NCBI RefSeq assembly: GCF_900109925.1
Contig: NZ_FOBW01000002.1
Coordinates: forward strand, 124,001-188,000
From: Mesobacillus persicus
Lineage (GTDB): Bacteria; Bacillota; Bacilli; Bacillales; Cytobacillaceae
Length of the DNA: 64,000 nt
Direction of reading: 5' to 3'
Shown here: positions 9,155 to 19,388 of the stretch, in pieces
Numbering within the stretch: position 1 is the stretch's first letter
How the letters are laid out: every line of letters starts with the position of its first letter
The notes under the pieces: generated by a model
Told to the model about the DNA's origin: nothing
Databases searched by the model: none
Seen by the model: only the letters and a program-made list of their open reading frames with translations
Translations under genes and position numbers: made by a program

Positions 9155-9647
9155 CAATGCTCACCTCGTTAACAATGTTCTCTACGTTAACAATGATGGC
9201 ATCTTTTCCAATTGCAGGGGGATCTACGGTTTTAACTACGCGTTTTCCAACTGTAATATCTGAAAAAAAGCCATCCGTTAATTCGTACCCTACAATCGTG
9301 CCCAATTCCTCGAGAAAATATACATCTTGTAGAAGCCCCAATTCCTTGCCATCTGAAGAGAACATCATCCTCCCACTTAGCTGTTCCTGGTGCTCAAACG
9401 TGAATCCGGGAGGGGTTTTCATTCTTTCTAGAGCATTCCGATTGTTGATGACAACACCGTTTGCTCCAAATGAATGAACATGTTCAACCTTTATCGAATA
9501 CGTTTTCTTGAAGAGATTCCCTTTTTTAATCAGCAATCCTTCCACTTTTCCCTTCCCAGAAACAATCAGGTCGGAGACTTCACCTAGCTTTGTTGCACTT
9601 TGTACCTCAATGACAGGAAGGCCTTTGATTAATGAAAATGTCCGCAA
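9126..9647 (-). CDS. yrrD: PRC-barrel domain protein YrrD
   Basis: About 173 residues with two PRC-barrel-like halves: SLIKGLPVIEVQSATKLGEV at the N-terminus and RMMFSSDGKELGLLQDVYF in the middle. Such barrels occur in RimM and photosynthetic reaction centres; a specific role for YrrD is not known to me. The frame is open to 9701, inside recD2, but an AAAGGTGGG site lies six bases before a TTG at 9647, which is the likely start and leaves a 25-base gap after recD2. Confidence 0.8.
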   Translation of the reverse strand: MRTFSLIKGLPVIEVQSATKLGEVSDLIVSGKGKVEGLLIKKGNLFKKTYSIKVEHVHSFGANGVVINNRNALERMKTPPGFTFEHQEQLSGRMMFSSDGKELGLLQDVYFLEELGTIVGYELTDGFFSDITVGKRVVKTVDPPAIGKDAIIVNVENIVNEVSIDDDMPQLSE

Positions 9648-9672
9648 AGCGAGCCCACCTTTCCGAACATTT

Positions 9673-12135
9673 CTAGTTTCCGCTTCCCTCCATAAAATCA
9701 TAAGGGGTAAGGTTTTCCATTCCGATCATTGGGTCCACGTTCATAAGAACTTTTACAAAATCCTCGGCTTTTTTCGGCTGTTCGTTACCATTTTGATTCT
9801 CTAAGTTTTTACTTTCATCCATTTCTGATGGGGATGTTTCAACGCTGGTCGTTTCCGGAAGTGTTTCCGAAAGCTTCACACAAAGGGTGGTATTTCGTTT
9901 TAAATCATCGCCTCGTTCAATTCCTCTTCGAAATGCCTCTTCTTCTCCACAAAGGATTAAGAACTGCTGACTTCGGGTAATCGCGGTATAAAGTAAATTC
10001 CTTCGAAGCATCCTAAAATAGCTTTTGACCACTGGTAAAATGACAATTGGAAATTCACTTCCCTGCGATTTATGAACAGAGCAACAATAGGCATGAGTAA
10101 TTTGCGAAAGGTCTTGGCGAGCATAGGTGACTTCATTTCCTTCATAAGAAACAATGATTTGATCTTGTTTTTCAGTATTTTCCTTTGCATAAAAAATCGC
10201 GACTATTTCACCCATATCCCCGTTAAAGACATTGGCCTCGGGCTGATTGACTAATTGGAGCACTTTATCGCCGACCCGGTACTTTACATCACCGAATGCC
10301 ATCTCCTTTCGGCTGCCGTCAGGGTTAGGGTTGAAAATTTCTTGAACAAGTAAATTTAAACGATCAATTCCAGCAGGACCTCGATACATCGGCGCTAAAA
10401 CTTGGATATCCTTTGCCGTGTATCCTTTCTTTTTCGCATTTACGACGACCTTTTTAACCACTTCAGAAATTTGTCCCGTTGAACATTGAAAAAAAGATCG
10501 ATCAGGCTGTTGTGCCGATAAATCCTCTGGCAAGGTTCCTTTTTTTATCTGATGAGCTAGGTCAATAATCGACGAGCCCTCTGCCTGTCGATAAATATCA
10601 GTAAGGCACACCGTTGGAATCCGCTCGGAGTCAAGTAAGTCCTTTAAAACTTGTCCTGGACCAACGGATGGGAGCTGATCTTCATCCCCAACTAAAATTA
10701 CTTGGATATTATCTGGTAGCGCCTTAAACAGCTGATGTGCCAACCAAATATCTACCATTGACGATTCATCAACAATCAGTAATTTCCCCTCAAGCTGGCG
10801 GTCTTCATCATGATCAAAGCCATCTGCACCATTCCAACGGAGCAAGCGATGTATTGTAACAGCCGGAAGTCCAGTTGACTCGGTCATTCGTTTCGCGGCT
10901 CTTCCTGTCGGGGCGCAGAGTAAAAACGGAAACGGTTCTTCTTTTTTGTAATCATTTATATCTAGTGAACAGCCATGAAGCTCTGCATATAACTCAACAA
11001 TTCCTTTAATAACAGTTGTTTTCCCGGTCCCTGGACCACCTGTTAATATCATCATCGGGGACATTAATGCGGTTTGAATTGCTTCCTTTTGGGTTGGTCC
11101 ATACTGGACCCCAAGTCGTTCCTCAAGGTCACCAAGGGCTAGAAGAAATTCAGACTCTGGAAATTGGTCTTTATATTCTGTTTGATCCAAAACTCGTCCA
11201 ATATTGGTAACCAAACCTTTTTCCGAGAAGTACAGTGTTGGAAGATAGATTCTCCTATCTTCCACAATGATTTTCCCTTCCTCCCCAAGCTTCACCATTT
11301 CGTTTGAAATGTCACTAAAATCAATTTCCACAGGCTCGTTTTGTTCAAGCAAACTTTTGACCTCTTGGAGAATAGCTTCCGCCTCCATATAGACATGTCC
11401 AGATTGGACACTGGAAGATTCAAGAGTATAAAGACAAGCTGCTTTAATTCGATCCGGATGACTCCCTGTAATGCCAAGCTGGCGACCTAGTTCATCAGCC
11501 CGACCAAAACCAATCCCTTCAATATCCTCAACAAGTTGGAATGGATTTTTTTTAATCAATTCCAGCGCCTGCTCCCGGTAGGCTTGGTAAATTTTCATGG
11601 ATAGCTGTGGTCCAAATCCATATTGATTCAAACCAACAATCACCTGTTCAAGACCTTGATGCTCCATCAAGGTGTCATAAAGCTGTTTCGCTTTGTCCGG
11701 ATTGAGCTTGGGAACGGTATCTAGCAAGGACGGGTTTTCCATAATTCTAGTGATTGCATTTTCACCCAAGACCTCGACAATACTTTCCGCCGTCTTTTTC
11801 CCAATTCCTTTAAATAAATCACTTGATAAATAGGTGATGATCCCTTGTTTGGATTGCGGCAAATCTTTCCGAAAATGAGTGGCTTGAAATTGAAGCCCAA
11901 ATTTCGGGTGATCGGTAAAAGAACCATAAAACACATACGTTTCTTGCTCATGGATTTTGGGGAAATAACCTGTGATGACGGCCTCTTTGTCATCATACTC
12001 CTCGTTTGTCTCCTCCACTCGAATCCGCATGACCGTATATAAATTTTGGTTATTATGAAAAATGGTCACTAAATGCCGGCCTTTTATGTAGTTTCCCTGT
12101 TCTTGGAACAAGTCGAGCGAGTCTTGCTTATCCAT
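9673..12135 (-). CDS. recD2: RecD2-type ATP-dependent DNA helicase (YrrC)
   Basis: Superfamily 1B 5'-3' helicase of 820 residues. The long N-terminal region (about 1-330) contains OB and helix-hairpin-helix segments, for example LFKGIGKKTAESIVEVLG and VEDIEGIGFGRADELG. The motor follows with Walker A GGPGTGKTTVIKG, CAPTGRAAKRM (Ia), LLIVDESSMVDIWLA (Walker B), VGDEDQLPSVGPG (III) and THAYCCSVHKSQGSEFP (V). RecD2 proteins work without RecBC and help maintain genome integrity and replication forks. It is followed closely by yrrD and preceded by the TPR gene. Confidence 0.95.
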   Translation of the reverse strand: MDKQDSLDLFQEQGNYIKGRHLVTIFHNNQNLYTVMRIRVEETNEEYDDKEAVITGYFPKIHEQETYVFYGSFTDHPKFGLQFQATHFRKDLPQSKQGIITYLSSDLFKGIGKKTAESIVEVLGENAITRIMENPSLLDTVPKLNPDKAKQLYDTLMEHQGLEQVIVGLNQYGFGPQLSMKIYQAYREQALELIKKNPFQLVEDIEGIGFGRADELGRQLGITGSHPDRIKAACLYTLESSSVQSGHVYMEAEAILQEVKSLLEQNEPVEIDFSDISNEMVKLGEEGKIIVEDRRIYLPTLYFSEKGLVTNIGRVLDQTEYKDQFPESEFLLALGDLEERLGVQYGPTQKEAIQTALMSPMMILTGGPGTGKTTVIKGIVELYAELHGCSLDINDYKKEEPFPFLLCAPTGRAAKRMTESTGLPAVTIHRLLRWNGADGFDHDEDRQLEGKLLIVDESSMVDIWLAHQLFKALPDNIQVILVGDEDQLPSVGPGQVLKDLLDSERIPTVCLTDIYRQAEGSSIIDLAHQIKKGTLPEDLSAQQPDRSFFQCSTGQISEVVKKVVVNAKKKGYTAKDIQVLAPMYRGPAGIDRLNLLVQEIFNPNPDGSRKEMAFGDVKYRVGDKVLQLVNQPEANVFNGDMGEIVAIFYAKENTEKQDQIIVSYEGNEVTYARQDLSQITHAYCCSVHKSQGSEFPIVILPVVKSYFRMLRRNLLYTAITRSQQFLILCGEEEAFRRGIERGDDLKRNTTLCVKLSETLPETTSVETSPSEMDESKNLENQNGNEQPKKAEDFVKVLMNVDPMIGMENLTPYDFMEGSGN

Positions 12136-12168
12136 CAGTTACCCCCCTGACCCCGTTTTAACTATATT

Positions 12169-12819
12169 CTAAATTCCTTCAATCAACTTCTTCCCGTGAC
12201 CTGCAAGCAGGTGGTCAGGTTGAATCGCAAGAGCCTGTTCAAACATTTCAATTGCCTTCTCTGCGTTTTCTTTAAAGCCATAAGCAACTCCAAGGTTATA
12301 AAAAGCATCCGCATGATCTGGATCTAATTTTACACTCTCTTCTAATTGTTCAATCGCTTCGTCGATGTATTCTGCCTGTGCCAGGCATAGGCCGTATTGA
12401 AAAAAGGCTTCGGCATCGTCCTCAAGAAGTTCCGTGCTTCTCTGTAAAAAAGGCAGTGCCAGTCGACCTTGGTCCAGTTGTACAAGTGTCATTCCTAGCA
12501 TAAAATAATTATCGCCTGACTCAAGACCCTTTTTCATTGCCAGCTCAAAGTTTTGCTTCGCTTCTTCAAATCGCTCCATCTCATAGTATAGATTTCCTTT
12601 GCTATAGTAGGCAGCAATCGCGTCACTATCCAAGTCGAGCGCACGATCATAAAATTTTAATGCTTTTTCTGTTTCACCTACAGCAGTTAGGACATTTCCA
12701 AAGTTGATATGAGCAACCGCATTTTTCGGTTCTTCCTCAATTGCTTCCATAAAGGATCTGGCTGCTTCCTCCCATTTCCCTTCTTTCATATATTCAATTC
12801 CTGCTTGATTTTTATCCAT
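12169..12819 (-). CDS. yrrB: Tetratricopeptide repeat protein YrrB
   Basis: About 216 residues composed almost entirely of six TPR-like helical pairs, e.g. NAVAHINFGNVLTAVGETEK and HADAFYNLGVAYGFKENAEK. This makes a right-handed superhelix used for protein binding; the partner is unknown. B. subtilis YrrB is the named counterpart and lies in the same place between mnmA and recD2. The frame opens five codons earlier, but GGAGTG seven bases before the ATG at 12819 decides the start. It lies 33 bases ahead of recD2. Confidence 0.9.
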   Translation of the reverse strand: MDKNQAGIEYMKEGKWEEAARSFMEAIEEEPKNAVAHINFGNVLTAVGETEKALKFYDRALDLDSDAIAAYYSKGNLYYEMERFEEAKQNFELAMKKGLESGDNYFMLGMTLVQLDQGRLALPFLQRSTELLEDDAEAFFQYGLCLAQAEYIDEAIEQLEESVKLDPDHADAFYNLGVAYGFKENAEKAIEMFEQALAIQPDHLLAGHGKKLIEGI

Positions 12820-12874
12820 CCGTACACACTCCATTCGAAAAAATTATATCATAATTCACACCAAAATCTTTGCT

Positions 12875-12908
12875 AAAAAAAACCCCGGCATCCCAAATGG
12901 GACCGGGG
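12875..12908 (-). terminator. Terminator after mnmA
   Basis: CCCCGGTCCC and GGGATGCCGGGG pair around a short loop, followed by eight Ts on the minus strand. It separates cymR-iscS-mnmA from yrrB-recD2. Confidence 0.9.
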
Positions 12909-12915
12909 ACAATGG

Positions 12916-14040
<1,125 letters not shown>

Positions 14041-14082
14041 TCACCTCGCTTGTTCTTATCTAATTCTTGTTTCCGGATTTTT

Positions 14083-15225
14083 TTATCTTCTTAACCTTGC
14101 AACGACTTTCGCTGTTTCTTCAGCAGCCTTTTCTACCTGTTCCCTAGTATTATTCAACCCGAAGCTAAACCGAATCGAGTTCGTTAACCGCTCGGAGTTC
14201 TTTCCGAACATGGCAACAAGTACATGGGACGGGTCAATCGACCCGGCTGTACAGGCTGACCCACTAGAAACAGCTATTCCTGCTAAGTCAAGATTCACAA
14301 GCATCGCTTCGACGTTAGTTCCCGGAAAGCTTAAGTTTAAAACATGAGGCAAACTTTTATCAAGCGAACCGTTTAGTTCAAACGAAATATCGTTGTTTTT
14401 TAACTTTTCAATAAATACGTCTTTAAATCCTTGATAGAGTTTACGTTTGTCGTTAGGATTCTCAAGTGAAATTTTAACAGCCTCACAGAAGCCTGCAATC
14501 GCCGGCACATTTTCCGTTCCAGCGCGACGCTTTCTTTCTTGTTCACCGCCGAAGGCTAGCTGTGATAATTGAATCCCATCCCGGACATAAAGAAAGCCAA
14601 TCCCTTTCGGACCATTAATTTTATGAGCGGAGACAGACAGCATATCGACCTTTAATTCCTGAACATTAAGGTTTTCTACCCCATAAGCCTGAACGGCATC
14701 TGTATGGAAGGCAGCCTGATGCCCCGTGAGGATCTCTCCGATTTCTCGAATCGGCTGAATCGTTCCTACCTCATTATTCCCAAACATGATGGTTACTAGA
14801 GTCGTATCTTCTCGTAATTCCTCTCGTAGATCTTCAATCGAGATCAAGCCTGTTTCATCAACAGATAGATAAGTGACTTCAAAACCACGTTTCTCTAATT
14901 CCTGACAACTATGAAGAATGGCATGATGTTCAATGCTAGTTGTAATAATATGCTTGCCTAGATGCTTATTCTTTTCAGCATAACCAATTACAGCTAAATT
15001 ATCTGCCTCTGTCCCACCACTAGTAAGGATGATGTTGTTCGGCTTCGCCTGAATGCTATCTGCTAGTGCCTGGCGCGTATCGTCAAGAATTTGTCTAGTT
15101 TCCCTTCCAAAGGAATGAATACTTGATGGATTCCCATACTGAGTTTCCATTACCTTCATCATCCTGCTAATGACTTGGGGATGGATTGGAGAGGTTGCTG
15201 CATGATCTAAATAGATTCTTTCCAA
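14083..15225 (-). CDS. iscS: Cysteine desulfurase, MnmA partner (YrvO type)
   Basis: PLP-dependent desulfurase of about 380 residues. It shows the aminotransferase start YLDHAATSP, LTSGGTEADNLAV, the PLP lysine in SVSAHKINGPKG (about residue 205) and the active cysteine in SSGSACTAGSIDPSHV. It should transfer persulfide sulfur to MnmA for s2U34. The displayed GTG at 15237 overlaps the AGAAGGTG ribosome site, so the TTG at 15225 is the more likely start. It is sandwiched between cymR and mnmA, so sulfur regulation and use are linked. It is distinct from the NAD-linked nifS at 50768. Confidence 0.93.
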   Translation of the reverse strand: MERIYLDHAATSPIHPQVISRMMKVMETQYGNPSSIHSFGRETRQILDDTRQALADSIQAKPNNIILTSGGTEADNLAVIGYAEKNKHLGKHIITTSIEHHAILHSCQELEKRGFEVTYLSVDETGLISIEDLREELREDTTLVTIMFGNNEVGTIQPIREIGEILTGHQAAFHTDAVQAYGVENLNVQELKVDMLSVSAHKINGPKGIGFLYVRDGIQLSQLAFGGEQERKRRAGTENVPAIAGFCEAVKISLENPNDKRKLYQGFKDVFIEKLKNNDISFELNGSLDKSLPHVLNLSFPGTNVEAMLVNLDLAGIAVSSGSACTAGSIDPSHVLVAMFGKNSERLTNSIRFSFGLNNTREQVEKAAEETAKVVARLRR

Positions 15226-15261
15226 AATGATTGACACCTTCTTTTATGAACTAATTCCCTA

Positions 15262-15684
15262 TTATATATAAAACATATTGGCATCCGATATCCCGGTATC
15301 TTCTCGATGGTTGGCCAAATCTTCAATCGTTGTATTATCAAGAACCGCTTTAATCGAGTCCCTAATTCTGACCCATAACTCTCTTTGGGCAGGTGCCTCA
15401 TCCTCGATCCCTTCGACAAGTACAATCGGTCCTTCTAGTACACGGATAATATCTCCTGCCGTTACTTTAGAAGGTTCATTTGTTAAAACATAGCCTCCGT
15501 AAGCACCCCTAATACTTCTTACAAAGCCGGCATTCCGAAGTGGTGCAACAAGCTGCTCTAAATAATGTTCAGATAAGTTATGAGTTTGAGCAATCGATTT
15601 CAAGGAAACCGGACCTTCTCCATGGTTTTTAGCAAGCTCAATCATAATTGTCATTCCGTAACGACCCTTTGTAGATATTTTCAT
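15262..15684 (-). CDS. cymR: Rrf2-family cysteine metabolism repressor CymR
   Basis: 140-residue winged-helix regulator with the Rrf2 opening KISTKGRYGMTIMIELA and recognition region LSEHYLEQLVAPLRNAGFV followed by RGAYGGYVL. In B. subtilis CymR represses sulfur and cysteine uptake genes in complex with the O-acetylserine thiol-lyase CysK. The protein has no cysteine at all, so it cannot carry the iron-sulfur cluster of IscR. Its ATG overlaps the stop of the upstream YczE-like gene (ATGA), so the two are translated together. Confidence 0.93.
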   Translation of the reverse strand: MKISTKGRYGMTIMIELAKNHGEGPVSLKSIAQTHNLSEHYLEQLVAPLRNAGFVRSIRGAYGGYVLTNEPSKVTAGDIIRVLEGPIVLVEGIEDEAPAQRELWVRIRDSIKAVLDNTTIEDLANHREDTGISDANMFYI

Positions 15685-16364
15685 AAAACAGCACCCCTAT
15701 TTGTTTTTTCTCCCAAATGTTTTTTATCTTGTTTAGCTTTTAATTTCGCTAGCCATCGATCGGTTACTATTCGAGAATGTGGCAAAGCGAATCCAGAAAT
15801 GGGTCCGATACTTAAACTAAAGATAATCGTTCCCCAAAAAACAGGCCCTCCTAGTCTCCAACCAATCACAAGGGCGACAATTTCAATGACACTCCGTACC
15901 GTACGGATACTCCAACCAGTCTTTTCCGATATAGCAATCATTAAACTATCACGCGGTCCTGCTCCAAACTGGGCGGATATATAAATGCCCATTCCGTAGC
16001 CTAGAAACAATAAACCAAAAGCAAACATGATAACTCTGCCAATTAAATGGTCCGGTGTATTAATGAACGGAAGGATTAAATATAAGTCAATGAATGTTCC
16101 AACTAAAAGCATGTTTGCAAATGCACCAATCTGCGGAATCTCTTTTGCAATGATAGCCGAGATGGTTAATATAACTAAACCAGCAATAATGGACCACGAG
16201 CCAATCGTGAGGCCAAAATTATAAAATAATCCAACGTGAAGAACATCCCAAGGGGGGACTCCTAAATCACTTTTAAGTAAAAATACAATCCCAAGTGCCA
16301 TGACAAGAAGCCCAACTAAGTAGATGAAAACCCTTGGAAACACTTGGCCTCTTTTCTTTATCAT
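15681..16364 (-). CDS. YczE/YyaS/YitT-type integral membrane protein
   Basis: About 227 residues with five to six predicted membrane helices. It shows the family features LLKSDLGVPPWDVLHVGL and GMGIYISAQFGAGPRDSLMI. Relatives include YczE, which has been linked to surfactin and bacillaene production in Bacillus, but the function is not defined. The frame is open to 16400; CTGGTGAC before the ATG at 16364 gives the better start. It shares an ATGA overlap with cymR. In B. subtilis cymR faces rarA directly, so this gene looks like a lineage-specific insertion, or a family member retained here. Confidence 0.8.
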   Translation of the reverse strand: MIKKRGQVFPRVFIYLVGLLVMALGIVFLLKSDLGVPPWDVLHVGLFYNFGLTIGSWSIIAGLVILTISAIIAKEIPQIGAFANMLLVGTFIDLYLILPFINTPDHLIGRVIMFAFGLLFLGYGMGIYISAQFGAGPRDSLMIAISEKTGWSIRTVRSVIEIVALVIGWRLGGPVFWGTIIFSLSIGPISGFALPHSRIVTDRWLAKLKAKQDKKHLGEKTNRGAVL

Positions 16365-16445
16365 GATGTCACCAGCATTTCTAAGTATTTTAATAGGCAT
16401 TAGCCATTATATCATATCTTTCAAGCCATATACATTTGCCTACAC

Positions 16446-16474
16446 TTGAAGGTATGGTAGAGTTAGAGCATAAT
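16446..16474 (+). promoter_or_regulatory. Sigma-A promoter of rarA
   Basis: TTGAAG (16446-16451), 17-bp spacer, CATAAT (16469-16474), located 26 bases before the rarA start codon. Confidence 0.6.
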
Positions 16475-16499
16475 TTTGAATGGTACTGGAGTGAGGTTC

Positions 16500-17774
16500 A
16501 TGAGCGTAAAGCCGCTTGCGTTCAGAATGAGGCCGCGAACAATTGATGAAGTCATTGGTCAACAACATCTTGTCGGTGAGGGGAAAATGATTTCCCGCAT
16601 GGTACAGGCTCGACAACTGAGTTCGATGATTTTATATGGGCCGCCCGGAATTGGGAAAACGTCGATTGCATCAGCGATCGCCGGAAGCACGCAATATGCG
16701 TTCCGCACTTTGAATGCTGTTACAAATAATAAAAAGGATATGGAAATCGTTGCTGCCGAGGCAAAAATGTCCGGTAAAGTAATTTTGCTCCTTGATGAGG
16801 TCCATCGTCTTGATAAGGCGAAACAGGATTTTCTTTTACCTTATTTAGAAAATGGGATGATCACCTTAATAGGGGCTACAACGAGCAACCCCTATCATGC
16901 GATTAATCCAGCGATTCGAAGCCGGTGTCAAATCTTTGAATTGAAGCCGCTCGAGCCTGAGGATATAAAAACTGCCTTGTTAAGAGCGCTTGAAGACGAT
17001 GACAGAGGGCTTGGTAGTTATCAAGTGGAACTAACAGAGGATGCCTTGAGTCATTTTGCGACCGCTTCAAACGGAGATGTCCGCAGCTCGCTTAACGCAC
17101 TTGAATTGGCCGTTTTGTCTACTGCACCGAACGCCGATGGCAAGATTCTTATTGATTTGGAAACGGCCGAGGAATGCATGCAGAAGAAAAGCCTTGCTCA
17201 CGATAAAGATGGCGATGCCCATTATGATGTTTTATCTGGTTTCCAAAAGTCGATTCGCGGTAGTGATGTAAATGCTGCTCTCCATTATTTAGGTCGATTA
17301 ATTGAAGCAGGTGACTTGGTTAGCATCGGCAGGAGGTTGTTGATCATTGCCTATGAGGATATCGGCCTTGCTAATCCACAGGCTGGGGCAAGAACGTTGG
17401 CAGCAATTGAAACCGCGGAACGAGTCGGATTCCCCGAAGCCAGGATTCCCTTAGCCAATGCCGTCATTGAGCTTTGTTTGTCACCAAAGTCCAACTCTGC
17501 GATTGTCGCGATTGATTCAGCATTAGCTGATATCCGGGCCGGCAAAAGCGGTGAGGTTCCTGACCATTTGCGCGATGCTCATTATAAAAGTGCCAAGGAG
17601 CTTGGCCGTGGTATCGGATATAAATATCCTCATGATTATGAGGGTGGTTGGGTGAAGCAACAATATCTACCAGATAAATTAAAAGGGAAAGTTTATTTTA
17701 AACCGAAAAAGACCGGGAAATTCGAACAAGCTCTCGCTGTTGTGTATGAAAAGATTATGGGGATGAGGAAATAA
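16500..17774 (+). CDS. rarA: Replication-associated recombination protein RarA (MgsA/WRNIP1 family, YrvN)
   Basis: AAA+ ATPase of about 424 residues acting at stalled replication forks. It shows Walker A LYGPPGIGKTSIASAI, Walker B ILLLDEVHRLDKAKQD, sensor 1 LIGATTSNPYHAINPAIRSR, and the C-terminal MgsA tetramerisation region with GRRLLIIAYEDIGLANPQA. The frame is open eight codons earlier, but GGAGTGAGG just upstream fixes the ATG at 16500. It is transcribed away from cymR, as in B. subtilis. Confidence 0.95.
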   Translation: MSVKPLAFRMRPRTIDEVIGQQHLVGEGKMISRMVQARQLSSMILYGPPGIGKTSIASAIAGSTQYAFRTLNAVTNNKKDMEIVAAEAKMSGKVILLLDEVHRLDKAKQDFLLPYLENGMITLIGATTSNPYHAINPAIRSRCQIFELKPLEPEDIKTALLRALEDDDRGLGSYQVELTEDALSHFATASNGDVRSSLNALELAVLSTAPNADGKILIDLETAEECMQKKSLAHDKDGDAHYDVLSGFQKSIRGSDVNAALHYLGRLIEAGDLVSIGRRLLIIAYEDIGLANPQAGARTLAAIETAERVGFPEARIPLANAVIELCLSPKSNSAIVAIDSALADIRAGKSGEVPDHLRDAHYKSAKELGRGIGYKYPHDYEGGWVKQQYLPDKLKGKVYFKPKKTGKFEQALAVVYEKIMGMRK

Positions 17775-17844
17775 AGGTTTGTTTTGAACAGGATAGCGAG
17801 GGACTAGATTTAATCAAGGCTACTTACCGATTTTCATTCTTTTT

Positions 17845-17879
17845 TTGCGCCATGAACCCTTCATGGCGCAATTTTTTTT
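17845..17879 (+). terminator. Terminator after rarA
   Basis: TTGCGCCATGAA and its complement form a 12-bp stem with a three-base loop, followed by eight Ts on the plus strand. Confidence 0.9.
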
Positions 17880-18142
17880 GGTTTTCACTCATTTATTGCC
17901 GCAAAGAGCACTAAGAACATAACTTTTTTGCTTAGGAAAAGGTCGGGTAAGCATATATGCATTAATTCTTACGGTTTATTGATTGATTCTCGGGGAATAT
18001 GCATCGATTATTGAAAGTTATTGATCGATTATTAGACTTTATTGAAAAAATCGTGACCATTTTGTGACAACGATTGTATTTCACACTACTGGCGTGATTT
18101 TTTTGAGACTGGGCTATGAACGATTAACCCTCTACGTAGTTA
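17880..18142. other. Intergenic stretch between convergent rarA and tcdA
   Basis: AT-rich and without a supported gene or RNA. It contains loosely repeated ATTGATTGATT / ATCGATTATTGA motifs around 17975-18045, but no clear palindrome or reading frame. Confidence 0.5.
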
Positions 18143-18173
18143 AAAAGCCCCACCAATCAACTTGGCGGGGCTT
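18143..18173 (-). terminator. Terminator after tcdA
   Basis: AAGCCCCGCCAA and TTGGTGGGGCTT form a 12-bp stem with a small loop and a following T run on the minus strand. Confidence 0.88.
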
Positions 18174-18183
18174 CGTCATTTTT

Positions 18184-18945
18184 TTAGTCATTCACACGAT
18201 GAATTTTAATATCCTTCAAAAGTTCTTTTACAACATAACTAGCCATAATCAATCCGCAGGCCGATGGAACAAATGCATTAGACGAAGGTGGCATTTTCGC
18301 TTTGCGAATTGGTGCATCTTGTTTCCCGACAACTCTATTCACTTCTTCAAGGGTAACAATCGGGCTTTCATCTGAAAACACGACGGTTACTCCCTTATGA
18401 ATCCCTTCTTTTCGCAAACGCGTGCGAATCACCTTTGCTAGCGGGTCCGTATGCGTTTTTGAAATATCGGCGATTTGAAAGCGCGTCGGATCCATCTTAT
18501 TGGCTGCACCCATACTTGAAATGATTGGAATATCACGCTTTAAGCATTCCTTGGCAAGGTGAATTTTATAAGAAATTGTATCTGAAGCATCGACAACAAA
18601 ATCGAGGCCATAATCAAAAAATTGCTCGTAGGTATCTTCCGTATAGAACATTTTTAAAGCAATGACTTCACAATCAGGATTGATGTCACGAATCCTTTCT
18701 TCCATTAACTCAACCTTAGGTCTCCCTACCGTGGATAATAATGCAATGAGTTGACGGTTCACGTTCGTAATATCAACATCATCCTTATCCACCAAAATCA
18801 ATCGACCGACACCTGATCGTGCGAGGGCCTCGGCTGCAAACGAACCTACCCCTCCGATTCCGAGGACAGCCACTGTACTGTTTTTCATAATGTCGAGCCC
18901 TTCTGTACCAATGGCCAATTCATTTCTAGAAAATTGATGAAGCAT
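18184..18945 (-). CDS. tcdA: tRNA threonylcarbamoyladenosine dehydratase TcdA (YrvM)
   Basis: 253 residues of the ThiF/E1 superfamily. It shows the nucleotide-binding loop AVLGIGGVGSFAAEALARSG, the arginine/asparagine motif DVDITNVNRQ, and the dehydratase signature MGAANKMDPTRFQIADISKT. TcdA uses ATP to cyclise t6A37 of ANN-decoding tRNAs to the hydantoin form ct6A. It depends on sulfur relay in E. coli, and a desulfurase gene lies nearby here. The gene stands alone with its own terminator next to the 6S RNA gene, the B. subtilis arrangement. Confidence 0.93.
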   Translation of the reverse strand: MLHQFSRNELAIGTEGLDIMKNSTVAVLGIGGVGSFAAEALARSGVGRLILVDKDDVDITNVNRQLIALLSTVGRPKVELMEERIRDINPDCEVIALKMFYTEDTYEQFFDYGLDFVVDASDTISYKIHLAKECLKRDIPIISSMGAANKMDPTRFQIADISKTHTDPLAKVIRTRLRKEGIHKGVTVVFSDESPIVTLEEVNRVVGKQDAPIRKAKMPPSSNAFVPSACGLIMASYVVKELLKDIKIHRVND

Positions 18946-19089
18946 CTATTCTCACTCCAAACTAGGGTTAATCTACTTTTATGCTTGTTATTCTTATTCC
19001 CGCTAAACAATATATCATACTTTATCTTAAAAACAAGTAATTACATAGGAATAATGAAACAAAAGGCCAATCATTAGAAAAAAAACCAA

Positions 19090-19336
19090 TAAAAAACTCC
19101 ATGCAATTAACATGGAGTCGTTCGTCGTATGTAGGGTAAGAGCCCCAATCGTGCCGTCATTAGATGCCTTCGTTTTGATCCCGCAGCTAAGCAGGTGGGT
19201 GTCCTGTCCCAAACTTTGCAAGTCCTCTAATCCAAGAGGCATTTGCTCACTTTGAGAACTCCGGGCTCCCAATGTAACAATCTTGTTCGGTCAAAACTTC
19301 AGGTAAAACAACGAACACATCAGGACTCTTATCGTT
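19090..19336 (-). ncRNA. ssrS: 6S RNA (SsrS / BsrA-like)
   Basis: About 245 nt, transcribed from the minus strand between aspS and tcdA, where B. subtilis carries 6S-1 RNA. Recognisable pieces are TTTTGACCGAACAA, CATTGGGAGCCC, the arm GCCTCTTGGATTAGAGG, and CACCCACCTGCTTAGCTG. It ends in a strong stem (ACTCCATG with complement, 19095-19117) followed by six Ts. 6S RNA mimics an open promoter and binds sigma-A RNA polymerase in stationary phase. It has its own promoter at 19343-19371. Confidence 0.93.
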
Positions 19337-19342
19337 AATAAA

Positions 19343-19371
19343 AATATATCACATGGACAGCCTCATTTCAA
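19343..19371 (-). promoter_or_regulatory. Promoter of 6S RNA
   Basis: TTGAAA (19366-19371), 17-bp spacer, TATATT (19343-19348). The predicted start is near 19336. The -35 box lies inside a short palindrome (CCTCA...TGAGG) just behind the aspS stop codon. Confidence 0.75.
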
Positions 19372-19388
19372 GTTGAGGCAATACCAAT

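Noticed and set aside
15681-16400. Prophage or genomic island around the YczE-like gene
   Set aside because: No integrase, tRNA attachment site, phage gene or composition change is seen in the window; it is a single inserted or retained gene.
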